Shown: one piece after another, positions 31,262 to 38,624 of the stretch
How positions within the stretch are numbered: position 1 is the first letter of the stretch
Layout: every line of letters begins with the position of its first letter
NCBI GenBank assembly: GCA_025351325.1
Contig: JANXWE010000183.1
Coordinates: 1-38,624, forward strand
Direction of reading: 5' to 3'
From: Fimbriiglobus sp.
GTDB lineage: Bacteria > Planctomycetota > Planctomycetia > Gemmatales > Gemmataceae
DNA: 38,624 nucleotides
Made by a program: the position numbers and the translations under genes
Notes under the pieces: model-generated
Database searches by the model: none
What the model saw: only the letters and a program-made list of their open reading frames with translations
Told to the model about the DNA's origin: nothing

Positions 31262-33795
31262 ATCTTTCGAGGTCACCCATGCTGACGACGCCGTTGGAAC
31301 CGAGTCCGCGCTTGAAGTGGGATCGCTGGAGTACAGCGCTGCTGACGCTGTTTCCCATCGCGCTGGCCATTCTCTTCTACCACCCGGAATGGTTGACAGG
31401 TGGCAATGCATACTTAGGGCCAGACGGCGCGTTCTACATTTACCAAATTGGGCACGGTGCCGAACTTCACGGGGCGTGGTGGAAACTCGGCACGGATGCC
31501 CATTGCGGATTCCCGTACCCGACTGGGGCCTCTAAAAATCCGGGACTTTACGAAGGGCTGGATCTGATCCTCCTCGGCTCGTTGGTCGGGCAATTCTTGA
31601 CGCCGCTGGCCGCGTTTCAATTCGTGGCCACGGCGTCGCTGGTGCTGAACGGTTGGGCGGCGTCTTGGCTGACACTGCGGTTCGTGCGCTCGACCTGGGC
31701 GGCCGCACTGGCGTCGTATCTCACGATTGTCAACCTGCCAACGCTGATTCGGTTTGAGGAGCATCTCCATCTGATCAAGTACGGTTGGGTCGCGGTTTCG
31801 TTTTGGGCATTCACACGTTACCTTGACGCCCCGACTCTACGCCGTGGTATTTGGCTCGGTGCTACTACGGCGGGAACACTGTTGGCTTCGTTCCATTTCG
31901 GTTTCTTCCTGGTGCTCGGCTTCTTATTCTGGTGGCTGGGATGTTTGCTCTCGGGCACGCTGACCCGTGAGCATGTGCGGCCGACTTTGCTGGCGATTGT
32001 CACCGCGGCTGTTTTGGCGGGCCTCGGGACGTTTCCCGTTTGGAGCGACAATACGAACACGACACTGGCGAAACTCTACTCGCAACGCAACTTCACGGAA
32101 GTCTGGACGTACAGTGCCGAGCCTTGGCAGTACGTCACACGGCCCGGCACCAAGGAAGCAGAACAACGCTTGATTGCGTCGGGCCGCAAAGGGATTCCGC
32201 ACTCCGAGAGTTTGACCGAATCGCCCTTGGATCACGAAATCGTCGGACTCGTCGAGCGGTACGGAAATGCTGCGGGAGGCTGGAATTACTATGGGGCGAC
32301 GGTGCTGCTCGGATTGGCACTGTTCGGAGTCTTCCGAATGCGTGGGGTATGTTTCGGGGTCGAGCGACCGGTGATTCTCGACCGCATGGCCGGACTGATT
32401 CTGTTCTGGGTCGTTCAGAGTTTGGCTGGTGGCCCCGGGGCGTTGCTGTATGAGTTGACCCCGCAATTCCGCTGCTATGGTCGTGCTGGTCTACTCGCGC
32501 TTCCACTCGCAGCGGTGCTTGCCGCAGTGGCACTTCACTGGGTGATCGTCTCCATTCCGAACGTTGCCGTGAAGTTGCTACTCGGTCTGGCGTTGTGTGG
32601 TCTGCTGGCATTCGATTGGCAAGACACGGCGCGGATGCGGATGCCTGCCGAAGATCCAAAACCCCCAGCGTGGGTTCCTTGGCTCACGTCGCAACCGGAT
32701 GACGTTCGGCTGGCGGCGTTTCCTTCGACGGATCAATCGTTCTGCTGGGGTGAAGGTTGGCACTGGCAGAGCTTGGCTTACGCCCTTCAACATCACCATC
32801 GCACGTTGAATGGCGCCGAGTTCGCCTTCGTGTATGGCGATTTGCAACTACTCGGGTCGGGGTACAACGACCTCAGTCCGACCGGCGTGCAATTTGTGGC
32901 CAGTTTGGGGTACACCACGTTGGCCTTCGATGACGTCGCCTTGAAACGATCTCCGTGGTTGACGCAGATACCTTGGCTGAAACGCGATGTCGATCTCGCT
33001 GATGGTTGGAGCATTTGGCGCATCGAACCGATTGCTCCGCGGTTCCCGATTGTCACCCGTGGTGAACTCCTGACGCGCGGGATCGGCCCGGTTCGAACCA
33101 TTCCAGCGGCATCCGTGATCTGTCCGCGTTTCCATCTCACCGAGACGCTGGTCGTCGCTGACCGTGCGCCAGTCGATGCAGCCTGGATCGATGACAAGGG
33201 ATGCATGAGTGGCCCTTGGATGCGAATTCTCGAGCAGTGCGTTTACGGCCCTGGGCTTGGTGCTTACACAGTGCGAACTCCTAAACAAACAGGGAGTTGG
33301 AGTTTGCGTTTCCGCGACCGTGCCACGGGAGCCGTCCTCGGGGAGCAGCGTTTTCAAGTTGCTGACCGTGCCACTTTGCCACAGTTGGAACACAAGATGT
33401 CGTCGCTGGCGGTGGTGGCACCGCTGAGCCAATTCCCCAATGGAGCGTGTCGGCTTCGGGTCAAGAACGAGACCGCAGAATATGTGTGTGCTCGTCCTGA
33501 AGATGACAAAAACTCAGTGACGCATCCGAACTTGAAGGGAGTGGTTCCCGGCACCTTGATTTGCACGCTGCGATCGCGGATGAGCGAACCGGCCCGTGAA
33601 AACACGTACGAATATCGGCGCTTGTTCTTGGCCGACCTGGCCCCGGGGGAGGAATACGAAGTGATTCTGCCACCCGGAACGCTCTCCACGAAACCGCAGC
33701 CGAATCGGGAACTGGTCGGAGCGTTGCACTCGGGTGAGGAACTGCTTCCGCAAAACCCCTCGCCCCAACTGCGGATTCGCTTCGACATCAAATGA
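31258..33795 (+). CDS. Large polytopic membrane protein, GT-C-like, unknown
   Basis: An 845-residue protein. The N-terminal about 480 residues are hydrophobic with roughly ten to twelve membrane segments; the C-terminal about 350 residues are soluble and beta-rich. After the first helix comes YLGPDGAFYIYQIGHGAELH, an acidic loop in the position where GT-C transferases have their catalytic Asp, so it may be a GT-C-type enzyme or a YfhO-like relative. I cannot assign a family firmly. The start at 31258 overlaps the previous stop (ATGA). An ATG at 31279 has a better ribosome site (GAGG, 7 bases before) and would give 838 residues. It closes the cluster and is followed by a strong terminator. Confidence 0.75.
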   Translation: MNLSRSPMLTTPLEPSPRLKWDRWSTALLTLFPIALAILFYHPEWLTGGNAYLGPDGAFYIYQIGHGAELHGAWWKLGTDAHCGFPYPTGASKNPGLYEGLDLILLGSLVGQFLTPLAAFQFVATASLVLNGWAASWLTLRFVRSTWAAALASYLTIVNLPTLIRFEEHLHLIKYGWVAVSFWAFTRYLDAPTLRRGIWLGATTAGTLLASFHFGFFLVLGFLFWWLGCLLSGTLTREHVRPTLLAIVTAAVLAGLGTFPVWSDNTNTTLAKLYSQRNFTEVWTYSAEPWQYVTRPGTKEAEQRLIASGRKGIPHSESLTESPLDHEIVGLVERYGNAAGGWNYYGATVLLGLALFGVFRMRGVCFGVERPVILDRMAGLILFWVVQSLAGGPGALLYELTPQFRCYGRAGLLALPLAAVLAAVALHWVIVSIPNVAVKLLLGLALCGLLAFDWQDTARMRMPAEDPKPPAWVPWLTSQPDDVRLAAFPSTDQSFCWGEGWHWQSLAYALQHHHRTLNGAEFAFVYGDLQLLGSGYNDLSPTGVQFVASLGYTTLAFDDVALKRSPWLTQIPWLKRDVDLADGWSIWRIEPIAPRFPIVTRGELLTRGIGPVRTIPAASVICPRFHLTETLVVADRAPVDAAWIDDKGCMSGPWMRILEQCVYGPGLGAYTVRTPKQTGSWSLRFRDRATGAVLGEQRFQVADRATLPQLEHKMSSLAVVAPLSQFPNGACRLRVKNETAEYVCARPEDDKNSVTHPNLKGVVPGTLICTLRSRMSEPARENTYEYRRLFLADLAPGEEYEVILPPGTLSTKPQPNRELVGALHSGEELLPQNPSPQLRIRFDIK

Positions 33796-33805
33796 GCCAA
33801 ACAAA

Positions 33806-33842
33806 AAGCGGCCGGGGGGATGCCCCCGGCCGCTTCATTTTT
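33806..33842. terminator. Bidirectional intrinsic terminator
   Basis: AAGCGGCCGGGGG (33806-33818) pairs perfectly with CCCCCGGCCGCTT (33823-33835) around a 4-base loop. TTTTT follows on the plus strand (33838-33842) and AAAAA precedes the stem, giving a T-tract on the minus strand too. It lies between two convergent genes, 11 bases after the membrane protein stop and 17 bases beyond the barrel-protein stop, and serves both. Confidence 0.93.
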
Positions 33843-33858
33843 GAATTCGTGACTTCGA

Positions 33859-35469
33859 CTACCAAGTCCATTGGAGTTGGAAACTCAAACCCTGGACGAA
33901 GAAGTCGGTGTCCCGCAAGGGCAGGGCAGTCGGACGCACGATGGACGACCGGGTCGGGCTGGGGTCGAGCGGGAAGTTCGGAATCCGAGTCACATCCAAG
34001 CCGGTATCGATCTGGCCGGCCGGCCGCACGATGCTGTTGATGTACATGATGTTGTAGCCGACGCCGACGCGGAGATGGGGCGTCAGATTCAGACCGAGCG
34101 TCAGGCCCGCTTCGGGGAGGACGCCGAACTTCGATTGCGAGTAGCTGCCAATGTTGGCTCCGGGCAACGCGAGCAGCCCCCCGGCGGACCGACTGATGCC
34201 GACATCGGTGAGGATGGTCTGGGCGCCCGCGATGGTCACCTGCTGTTGCACTTGGCCGAGGGCGACGGCCGCTTTGCCGTTGAGGTACCAACGCCCCCGC
34301 TGGACCTCACCCTGCATGCCGACGTTGACACCGTAAAAGTGGTTCTCGGTGCGGAAGCGGTCTTCGACGGTTCCCGAGATCGCGTTCGGGACGCCGATGG
34401 ACCGCGGCGAGTTCGGGGTGCGGGCGAAGCTCTCGGTGATGTCCAGCGACTCCGACACGTTCAAATTCTTGAAACCCACGAGAAGATCGAGTCGGGAACA
34501 CGGGGTCGGGCAGCAGAGCAAGGCCCGTCTGGCGTTCACTTCGGCTCCCCAAATGTTCGTGTCGAAGTCGATCCGGGCGGAGCCGGTCGACAAGCCAGGG
34601 AAAGCAGTCAATTGGGAGAAGTTCTGCCCCGTGTTGATGTTCACGAACGGCCGGGCGATCAGCGCATCGGTCGACGAATTCAATGCGTAGCTACCGTTGC
34701 TGTTGCCGAGGAAAAAGACGCTACCATCGATTCCCCAGTTCCGGTTGGGGAACAGGTACGACGCCGAGAAGCGGCCGCCGCTCTGGTGGGTGTTGCCGAT
34801 GACTTGGGTGCCGAAGAGGGTGCGGGTGTCGCCCTGACCTTGGATGCCGTTGAATTGCGGGCTACTCGTGGTGAACAGCGTCGGGGCAACTTGGGCGCGG
34901 GCGAACCAGAGCAGATACTCGGCCCCGACTGTGAACCGGCCGTCGCTTGGGCCACCAAAAACCGCGTTGCGAAGTCGAGGGAAGAAGGCGTTCGCACCGT
35001 ATGAGCCACCCAAATACGGATCTTCCAGGCCCAGCAAGCCAACGGCGGGTGCGCATGCTCCGGCATTCAACGGTCCGACTGGGCAAGCCGGGTTGGACGT
35101 GAGCGCGGGCGGGCCGAACGTGCCCACAGTACTCGCCAGAGGAATCGGCTGGCCCATCGGGATGGGCTGGCCCATCGGGAGAAGTTGACCGCTGGAATCG
35201 CGGAACTCCGTCACCATGGGGTTTTGAACCGGCTTGGGTGCCCCGACGGCACCGGGAACGGGCGCCGCGGTGCCCGGGGCCGTCTGGTTCCGCAAGGGAG
35301 GGCGAACCGTTGGCAGACGCGGATCGGAGTATTGACCCCGGGCCGTGGTGGTCGTCGGATCTTCGACCGGACGCAATTGACCCAGCGTGGCGGCCGGCGG
35401 ACTCTGAGCGAGTAGGGGGGGTGCCGAGAGTGCGAGAACAATGCCGACACCTGCGGTTCGCAAGCGCAT
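33859..35469 (-). CDS. BBP7-family outer-membrane beta-barrel protein
   Basis: A 536-residue exported protein. Residues 1-21 are a signal peptide (MRLRTAGVGIVLALSAPPLL, then AQ). A Pro/Gly-rich linker (about 25-130) includes a short tandem repeat MGQPIPMGQPIP. The barrel domain starts near RFTVGAEYLLWFARAQVAPTLF, the usual opening of planctomycete BBP7 proteins, and alternating strands continue to the end, finishing FVQGLSFQLQWTW with the aromatic C-terminus expected of outer-membrane barrels. LLCCPTPCSRLDLLVGFKNLN carries the Cys cluster often seen in this family. AGGAGG lies 7 bases before the ATG at 35469, fixing the start even though the frame stays open to 36315. The function of BBP7 proteins is not established. 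Confidence 0.85.
   Translation of the reverse strand: MRLRTAGVGIVLALSAPPLLAQSPPAATLGQLRPVEDPTTTTARGQYSDPRLPTVRPPLRNQTAPGTAAPVPGAVGAPKPVQNPMVTEFRDSSGQLLPMGQPIPMGQPIPLASTVGTFGPPALTSNPACPVGPLNAGACAPAVGLLGLEDPYLGGSYGANAFFPRLRNAVFGGPSDGRFTVGAEYLLWFARAQVAPTLFTTSSPQFNGIQGQGDTRTLFGTQVIGNTHQSGGRFSASYLFPNRNWGIDGSVFFLGNSNGSYALNSSTDALIARPFVNINTGQNFSQLTAFPGLSTGSARIDFDTNIWGAEVNARRALLCCPTPCSRLDLLVGFKNLNVSESLDITESFARTPNSPRSIGVPNAISGTVEDRFRTENHFYGVNVGMQGEVQRGRWYLNGKAAVALGQVQQQVTIAGAQTILTDVGISRSAGGLLALPGANIGSYSQSKFGVLPEAGLTLGLNLTPHLRVGVGYNIMYINSIVRPAGQIDTGLDVTRIPNFPLDPSPTRSSIVRPTALPLRDTDFFVQGLSFQLQWTW
35147..35182. repeat. 18-bp tandem repeat in the barrel gene linker
   Basis: GGCTGGCCCATCGGGATG (35147-35164) is repeated at 35165-35182 with the last two bases different. 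On the minus strand it encodes the MGQPIP pairs of the linker. It is a candidate for length variation between strains. Confidence 0.75.
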
Positions 35470-35817
35470 GTGAAATCCTCCTGACCTGACGCGCTCCGGT
35501 ATGGTGAAAGCACCGGATGGGAGACGCTCCTTGTCTTCTGAGAAGGAATTTCGGCCCTTGTGTGGCCGGCAATCCAAGGGAACCCCGCCCGATGGCGTGT
35601 CAACTTGCAAACCCGCGCCACCTGGGATCGTTGTGCGGATCTTGCACGAAAATGGGTTTGTGCGCGTCCGGCAAGCTGTAGCGAAGAGGCGGACTTTCCG
35701 GGCTTCGGGTAAATTCGGGAAGATCGCCTCAAATCCCTTCAACCGCTCCGCTTCGTTCGCCGATACTTTGGGTACGGAAATGATTTCCCACCGGCCCGAG
35801 ACGGGATCGAGGTTGTT
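35470..35817. other. Divergent upstream region, 348 bp, no convincing promoter
   Basis: This gap separates the barrel gene and the PEP-CTERM gene, both reading outward. Near the left end is the barrel gene's AGGAGG site; near the right end is GAGG, 5 bases before the PEP-CTERM start. I found no -35/-10 pair with good spacing, no strong hairpin and no credible coding frame. Confidence 0.5.
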
Positions 35818-36195
35818 ATGATGACGAAGCTGTTCAAAATTGTACCGGCGGCCGCATTCGGATGCGCCGCATTCACGGTGCTGTCGTCCGGGGCCTTGGC
35901 CTTTTTCCCACCGGTGCCGACAGGCTCCGAAGTGGTGACGGTCTCCCCTCCTTCGCCAATCATCCCGGTCTCGCCACCGCCGGTGATTGTGGTACCACCG
36001 GTGCCACCACCCGTGGTGATCCCAAAAGAAATCCCGAAGCCACCACCTTGCAACTGCATTCCAGTTCGCCCGAGTGAAGTGCCGGAACCGATGACGCTCA
36101 TCTCGGGTCTGATCGGCTTGAGCGTGCTGGGTGCCGCGGCTGTGAAACGGAAAATGAGCAAGTCGAACAAGACAGACGACACGACCCCGAATTGA
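35818..36195 (+). CDS. Proline-rich PEP-CTERM surface protein
   Basis: A 125-residue exported protein. Residues 1-28 are a signal peptide (KLFKIVPAAAFGCAAFTVLS). Residues 30-86 are a Pro/Val-rich extended linker with a CNC pair at 78-80. The C-terminus is a PEP-CTERM sorting signal: VPEP at 88-91, a hydrophobic segment TLISGLIGLSVLGAAAV, then basic KRK. In such systems an exosortase cleaves near the PEP motif. The tail after the helix is long (about 16 residues ending TDDTTPN) where the usual tail is a few Arg. GAGG lies 5 bases before the ATG; a second ATG follows at 35821. No exosortase gene is visible; the DUF3473-like deacetylase at 18709 is of an exosortase-associated family. Confidence 0.8.
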   Translation: MMTKLFKIVPAAAFGCAAFTVLSSGALAFFPPVPTGSEVVTVSPPSPIIPVSPPPVIVVPPVPPPVVIPKEIPKPPPCNCIPVRPSEVPEPMTLISGLIGLSVLGAAAVKRKMSKSNKTDDTTPN

Positions 36196-36238
36196 TCCTG
36201 GTACATTCGGTGCGGCCCCCGACGCATCGAGTGGAAGC

Positions 36239-36302
36239 GCGAACCGCAGATGCCGGATTGGAGATTCCCCCCTCCAGGCCGCCTGCGGTTCGCCTTCGTT
36301 TT
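36239..36302. terminator. Putative terminator hairpin between the PEP-CTERM gene and pheT
   Basis: GCGAACCGCAG (36239-36249) pairs perfectly with CTGCGGTTCGC (36283-36293), with an inner TGGAG...CTCCA pair in the 33-base loop. A short TTTT (36299-36302) follows on the plus strand. It sits between two convergent genes. The stem is good; the T-tract is weak. Confidence 0.5.
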
Positions 36303-36311
36303 CATTGGACT

Positions 36312-38624
36312 TCACTTCCCGCGAATCTGGGCCTTCAACACGTGCACCAGTCGGCTCTCGATCTTTTGATGGGCCTTATCGATCTCTTTGTCCGTGAGGG
36401 TCTTTTCCTTCGGCTGGTACGTCAACGCGAAGGCGAGGCTCTTCGTACCGGCGGGAATACTGTCGCCGCGGTAGACATCGAACAACTCGGCACTCGTCAA
36501 GAGTTCGCCCCCGGCCGCTTGCAATTCCGCAAGGACACGATCCATCGATAACTCTTCGGGCACGATCACCGCGACATCCCGTTTGGCGGCGGGTAATGTG
36601 TTGAACGGTCGGTAGGCATATCGTTCGGGCACGGCGGACAGCAGCGCTTCCGCGTCAATGTCGGCGACGAGAACGGCGCGATCCGCCAGTCCGAATGCTT
36701 TCGAGACCGTCGGGTGGAGTTCGCCGAAGGTCGCCATCGGTTTTCCGTTCACCAGAACCGTGGCCGCACGACCGGGGTGCAGGTGAGGCACCGACTTGGC
36801 GGGTTCAAACGTCATTGGTGGCAAATGCAGTTCGGTGCCTAAGCGGACGAGGAGACCTTTCAGATCGTAGAAGTCGAATGCTGCGGGTAACTTGGCGGAC
36901 GCATCGTCCCAAGCGGTGGCGGTGCGGCGTCCACTGAGCACGATAGCGAGACGTTGGGGTTCTTTGGGAAGGTTTGTCGAATCCGGGTGGAACACGGAAC
37001 CGAGTTCGAACAGAGCCACGCTTTCGGCGGATGCAAAATTGCGAACCGCGATTTCCAGCAAGCCCGGCAACAGCGAGCGCCGCAGGACGGAACGCTCGGG
37101 GGAAATCGGGTTGAGTAAGGTCACATAGTCGGCCACGGGGGCCGTGCTCGGGTCGAGTTTGCGTTCCACGTCGATGCTGGTGAAAGAATAAGCGATGCAC
37201 TCGGTGAGCCCGAAATCGACGAGGCGGTCTTGCAGTTTCTGTTCGAGAGTTAACCGGCGGTTGCCGGCGGGCATCGGCATTTCGGTCGCCAGCAAGCGCT
37301 CCGGGAGTTGGTCGTACCCCGAGACGCGGGCCAGCTCTTCGATCAAATCCGCCGGCCCCGATTGCAGGTCGAGCCGCGTGGCCGGCGGCGTGACCTTCCA
37401 ACCCCAGAGCGTCGGTTCGAGCTGGAATTGCAGGGCCAATAGAATGCGTTCGACTTGGCCATCGGGGATATCGAACCCGAGCACCCGGCTGATTTCGGTA
37501 CGGTTCAGTTCAATCGGCACCAAGACTTGCGGCGTCGGATATTGTTCCACGGTGCCCGTGAGCACTTCGGCCCCAGCGTGCTTCTGCAACAGTTGCGCGG
37601 CTCGTGCTGCGGCCATTGGAACGAGGGCCGCAGGGACACCTTTGCTGAATCGGGTGCTCGCTTCGCTGAACAAGTTGAACTGCCGGGCGGTCTTGCGGAC
37701 GCTGACGAAATCGAAGGCGGCGCTTTCGAGCAGGATCGCCTTCGTGGTCGCCGTCACTTCGGTATCCAGACCGCCCATCACCCCGGCCAGCGCAATCGGC
37801 CCGACGCTGTCGGCGATCACCAAATTGTCCGGCCCGAGGGTACGTTCGACTTTATCGAGTGTCGTCAGTTTCTCGCCCGGCTTGGCACTGCGAACGAAAA
37901 TGGTGGGCGTCTTGCCACCGGCACGCTTCACCAGAACGTCGAAATCGAAGGCGTGGAGCGGCTGGCCGAATTCGAGCATCACGTAATTGGTAATATCCAC
38001 GACCGCGCTGATGGGCCGCATCCCCGATGCGAGCAAGCGTGACCGCAGCCACCGTGGCGCCGCACCCGTCGAGGCATTTCGCAGCAACGTGGCATTGTAG
38101 CGGGCGCAGAGTTTCGGGTCTTCGATGACCACGTTCACTAGGCCGATGGCCGATTCCGCGATCGTCGGAACCACCAGCGGCGGTTCGCAAACTTGGGCAC
38201 CGGTTAGAGCCGCCACTTCACGGGCCACGCCGAGCATCGCCAAACAACGGGCCATGTTCGGCAGCACGTCGAGTTCGATCACGATGTCGCCGAGGACGTC
38301 TTGAATCGGGGTGCCCGGAGGGGGATCGTTGTCGTCGAGCAGGATGATGCCATCGTGATCGTCGGCGATGCCGAGTTCGAAGTTCGACATGCACATGGCA
38401 TCGTTCATGATGCCGCGAAGGGCCTTCGGTTCGAGTGTGACGGTGGTTTTCTTGCCGTCTTTGTCGCTCGTGAAATAGCGGCAGCCACGCAGACCGAGAA
38501 TCACCTTCATACCCGACTCGCCGGGGGCGATATTCGGTGCCCCGGTCACGACGGTCTTCGGCTCGGCTTGGCCGTAGTCCACGGTGACGAGCTTGAGTTT
38601 GTCGGCGTCCGGATGCTTCTCGAT
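36312..38624 (-). CDS. pheT: Phenylalanine-tRNA ligase beta subunit (5' end outside window)
   Basis: PheT is the beta subunit of the alpha2-beta2 synthetase that charges tRNA-Phe; it carries the editing site. The visible 770 residues run off the right edge. The frame does not begin at 38582: beyond it the codons read EKHPDADKLKLVTVDYG, the tRNA-binding (EMAP/OB) domain, so only some 30-45 N-terminal residues are missing. Next come the B3/B4 editing domain (VVDITNYVMLEFGQPLHAFD), the B5 domain (VLVPIELNRTEISRVLGF), the catalytic-like core (ECIAYSFTSI, LLNPISPERSVLRRSLLPGLLE) and the C-terminal FDX-ACB anticodon-binding domain (RDVAVIVPEELSMDRVLAEL) ending AQIRGK. Nothing is odd. pheS would be expected upstream, outside the window. 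Confidence 0.96.
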   Translation of the reverse strand: MEKHPDADKLKLVTVDYGQAEPKTVVTGAPNIAPGESGMKVILGLRGCRYFTSDKDGKKTTVTLEPKALRGIMNDAMCMSNFELGIADDHDGIILLDDNDPPPGTPIQDVLGDIVIELDVLPNMARCLAMLGVAREVAALTGAQVCEPPLVVPTIAESAIGLVNVVIEDPKLCARYNATLLRNASTGAAPRWLRSRLLASGMRPISAVVDITNYVMLEFGQPLHAFDFDVLVKRAGGKTPTIFVRSAKPGEKLTTLDKVERTLGPDNLVIADSVGPIALAGVMGGLDTEVTATTKAILLESAAFDFVSVRKTARQFNLFSEASTRFSKGVPAALVPMAAARAAQLLQKHAGAEVLTGTVEQYPTPQVLVPIELNRTEISRVLGFDIPDGQVERILLALQFQLEPTLWGWKVTPPATRLDLQSGPADLIEELARVSGYDQLPERLLATEMPMPAGNRRLTLEQKLQDRLVDFGLTECIAYSFTSIDVERKLDPSTAPVADYVTLLNPISPERSVLRRSLLPGLLEIAVRNFASAESVALFELGSVFHPDSTNLPKEPQRLAIVLSGRRTATAWDDASAKLPAAFDFYDLKGLLVRLGTELHLPPMTFEPAKSVPHLHPGRAATVLVNGKPMATFGELHPTVSKAFGLADRAVLVADIDAEALLSAVPERYAYRPFNTLPAAKRDVAVIVPEELSMDRVLAELQAAGGELLTSAELFDVYRGDSIPAGTKSLAFALTYQPKEKTLTDKEIDKAHQKIESRLVHVLKAQIRGK

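Noticed and set aside
35593-35608. Sigma54-like promoter (TGGC...TTGCA) upstream of the PEP-CTERM gene
   Set aside because: Spacing between the GG and GC elements is 11 bases where the consensus needs 10, and the CAC after TGG is missing.
35470-36315. Extension of the barrel-protein frame to an 818-residue product
   Set aside because: AGGAGG stands 7 bases before the ATG at 35469 and a normal signal peptide begins there. The extension would also cover the PEP-CTERM gene in antisense.
38580-38582. GTG as the start of pheT
   Set aside because: The upstream codons continue the conserved tRNA-binding domain (EKHPDADKLKLVTV) to the window edge, so the gene is cut by the window and does not start here.
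1-38624. tRNA, rRNA or CRISPR array in the window
   Set aside because: I looked for conserved tRNA arms, rRNA segments and regularly spaced repeats on both strands and found none. A covariance-model scan would be needed to be certain.

Overview
The window reads as chromosomal DNA of a planctomycete, most likely a Gemmataceae-type organism. The pointers are a BBP7-like outer-membrane barrel protein, a TIGR03067-like lipoprotein, a PEP-CTERM protein, very large secreted repeat proteins, and lipopolysaccharide (lpx and heptose) genes in a G+C-rich genome. This placement is inferred from gene families; there is no rRNA gene to settle it. I see no tRNA, rRNA, CRISPR array, phage module or autonomous transposase.

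Left part (1-16.5 kb): a small lipoprotein, mutS2 without its usual Smr domain, and a convergent stand-alone CbiM-like permease. Then comes a compact run of a Spy/Skp-like periplasmic protein, an unknown protein, lpxD and lpxI. A GH10-like protein with an altered active site, a TauE/SafE permease and two secreted helical-repeat proteins (380 and 1106 aa) follow. Next are surE, a divergent Nudix hydrolase, and a minus-strand operon of a methyltransferase, rfaE2 and rfaE1 for ADP-heptose synthesis. Two related palindromic elements with terminal inverted repeats and 8-bp target duplications sit at 6270-6438 and 13340-13544. They look like a MITE-type non-autonomous transposon.

Middle and right (17.5-33.8 kb): a long plus-strand surface-polysaccharide cluster, with many genes overlapping by 4 or 8 bp. 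It holds a UDP-GlcNAc 2-epimerase, a polysaccharide deacetylase-GT2 fusion, a DegT/DnrJ aminotransferase, a Gfo/Idh/MocA dehydrogenase, a hexapeptide N-acyltransferase, a FAD oxidoreductase and a second deacetylase. After an interruption come a GT-C transferase, a GT2 transferase, two methyltransferases and a large membrane protein ending at a strong bidirectional terminator. Epimerase, aminotransferase, dehydrogenase and acyltransferase match the enzyme types that make diacetamido-uronic acid nucleotide sugars (Wbp-type route); the UDP-GlcNAc 6-dehydrogenase is not in the window. The interruption is an A+T-richer two-gene unit (unknown small protein plus a dCTP deaminase-like protein) with its own sigma70-like promoter overlapped by an inverted repeat.

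Right end: a BBP7-like barrel protein on the minus strand, a divergent proline-rich PEP-CTERM protein, and pheT running off the right edge. The DUF3473-like deacetylase and the PEP-CTERM protein both belong to families linked to exosortase systems, but no exosortase is present here.

Stretches over 300 bp without a gene are 13249-13708 (mobile element plus an inverted repeat), 28309-28706 (overlapping palindromic repeats) and 35470-35817 (divergent upstream region, no convincing promoter).
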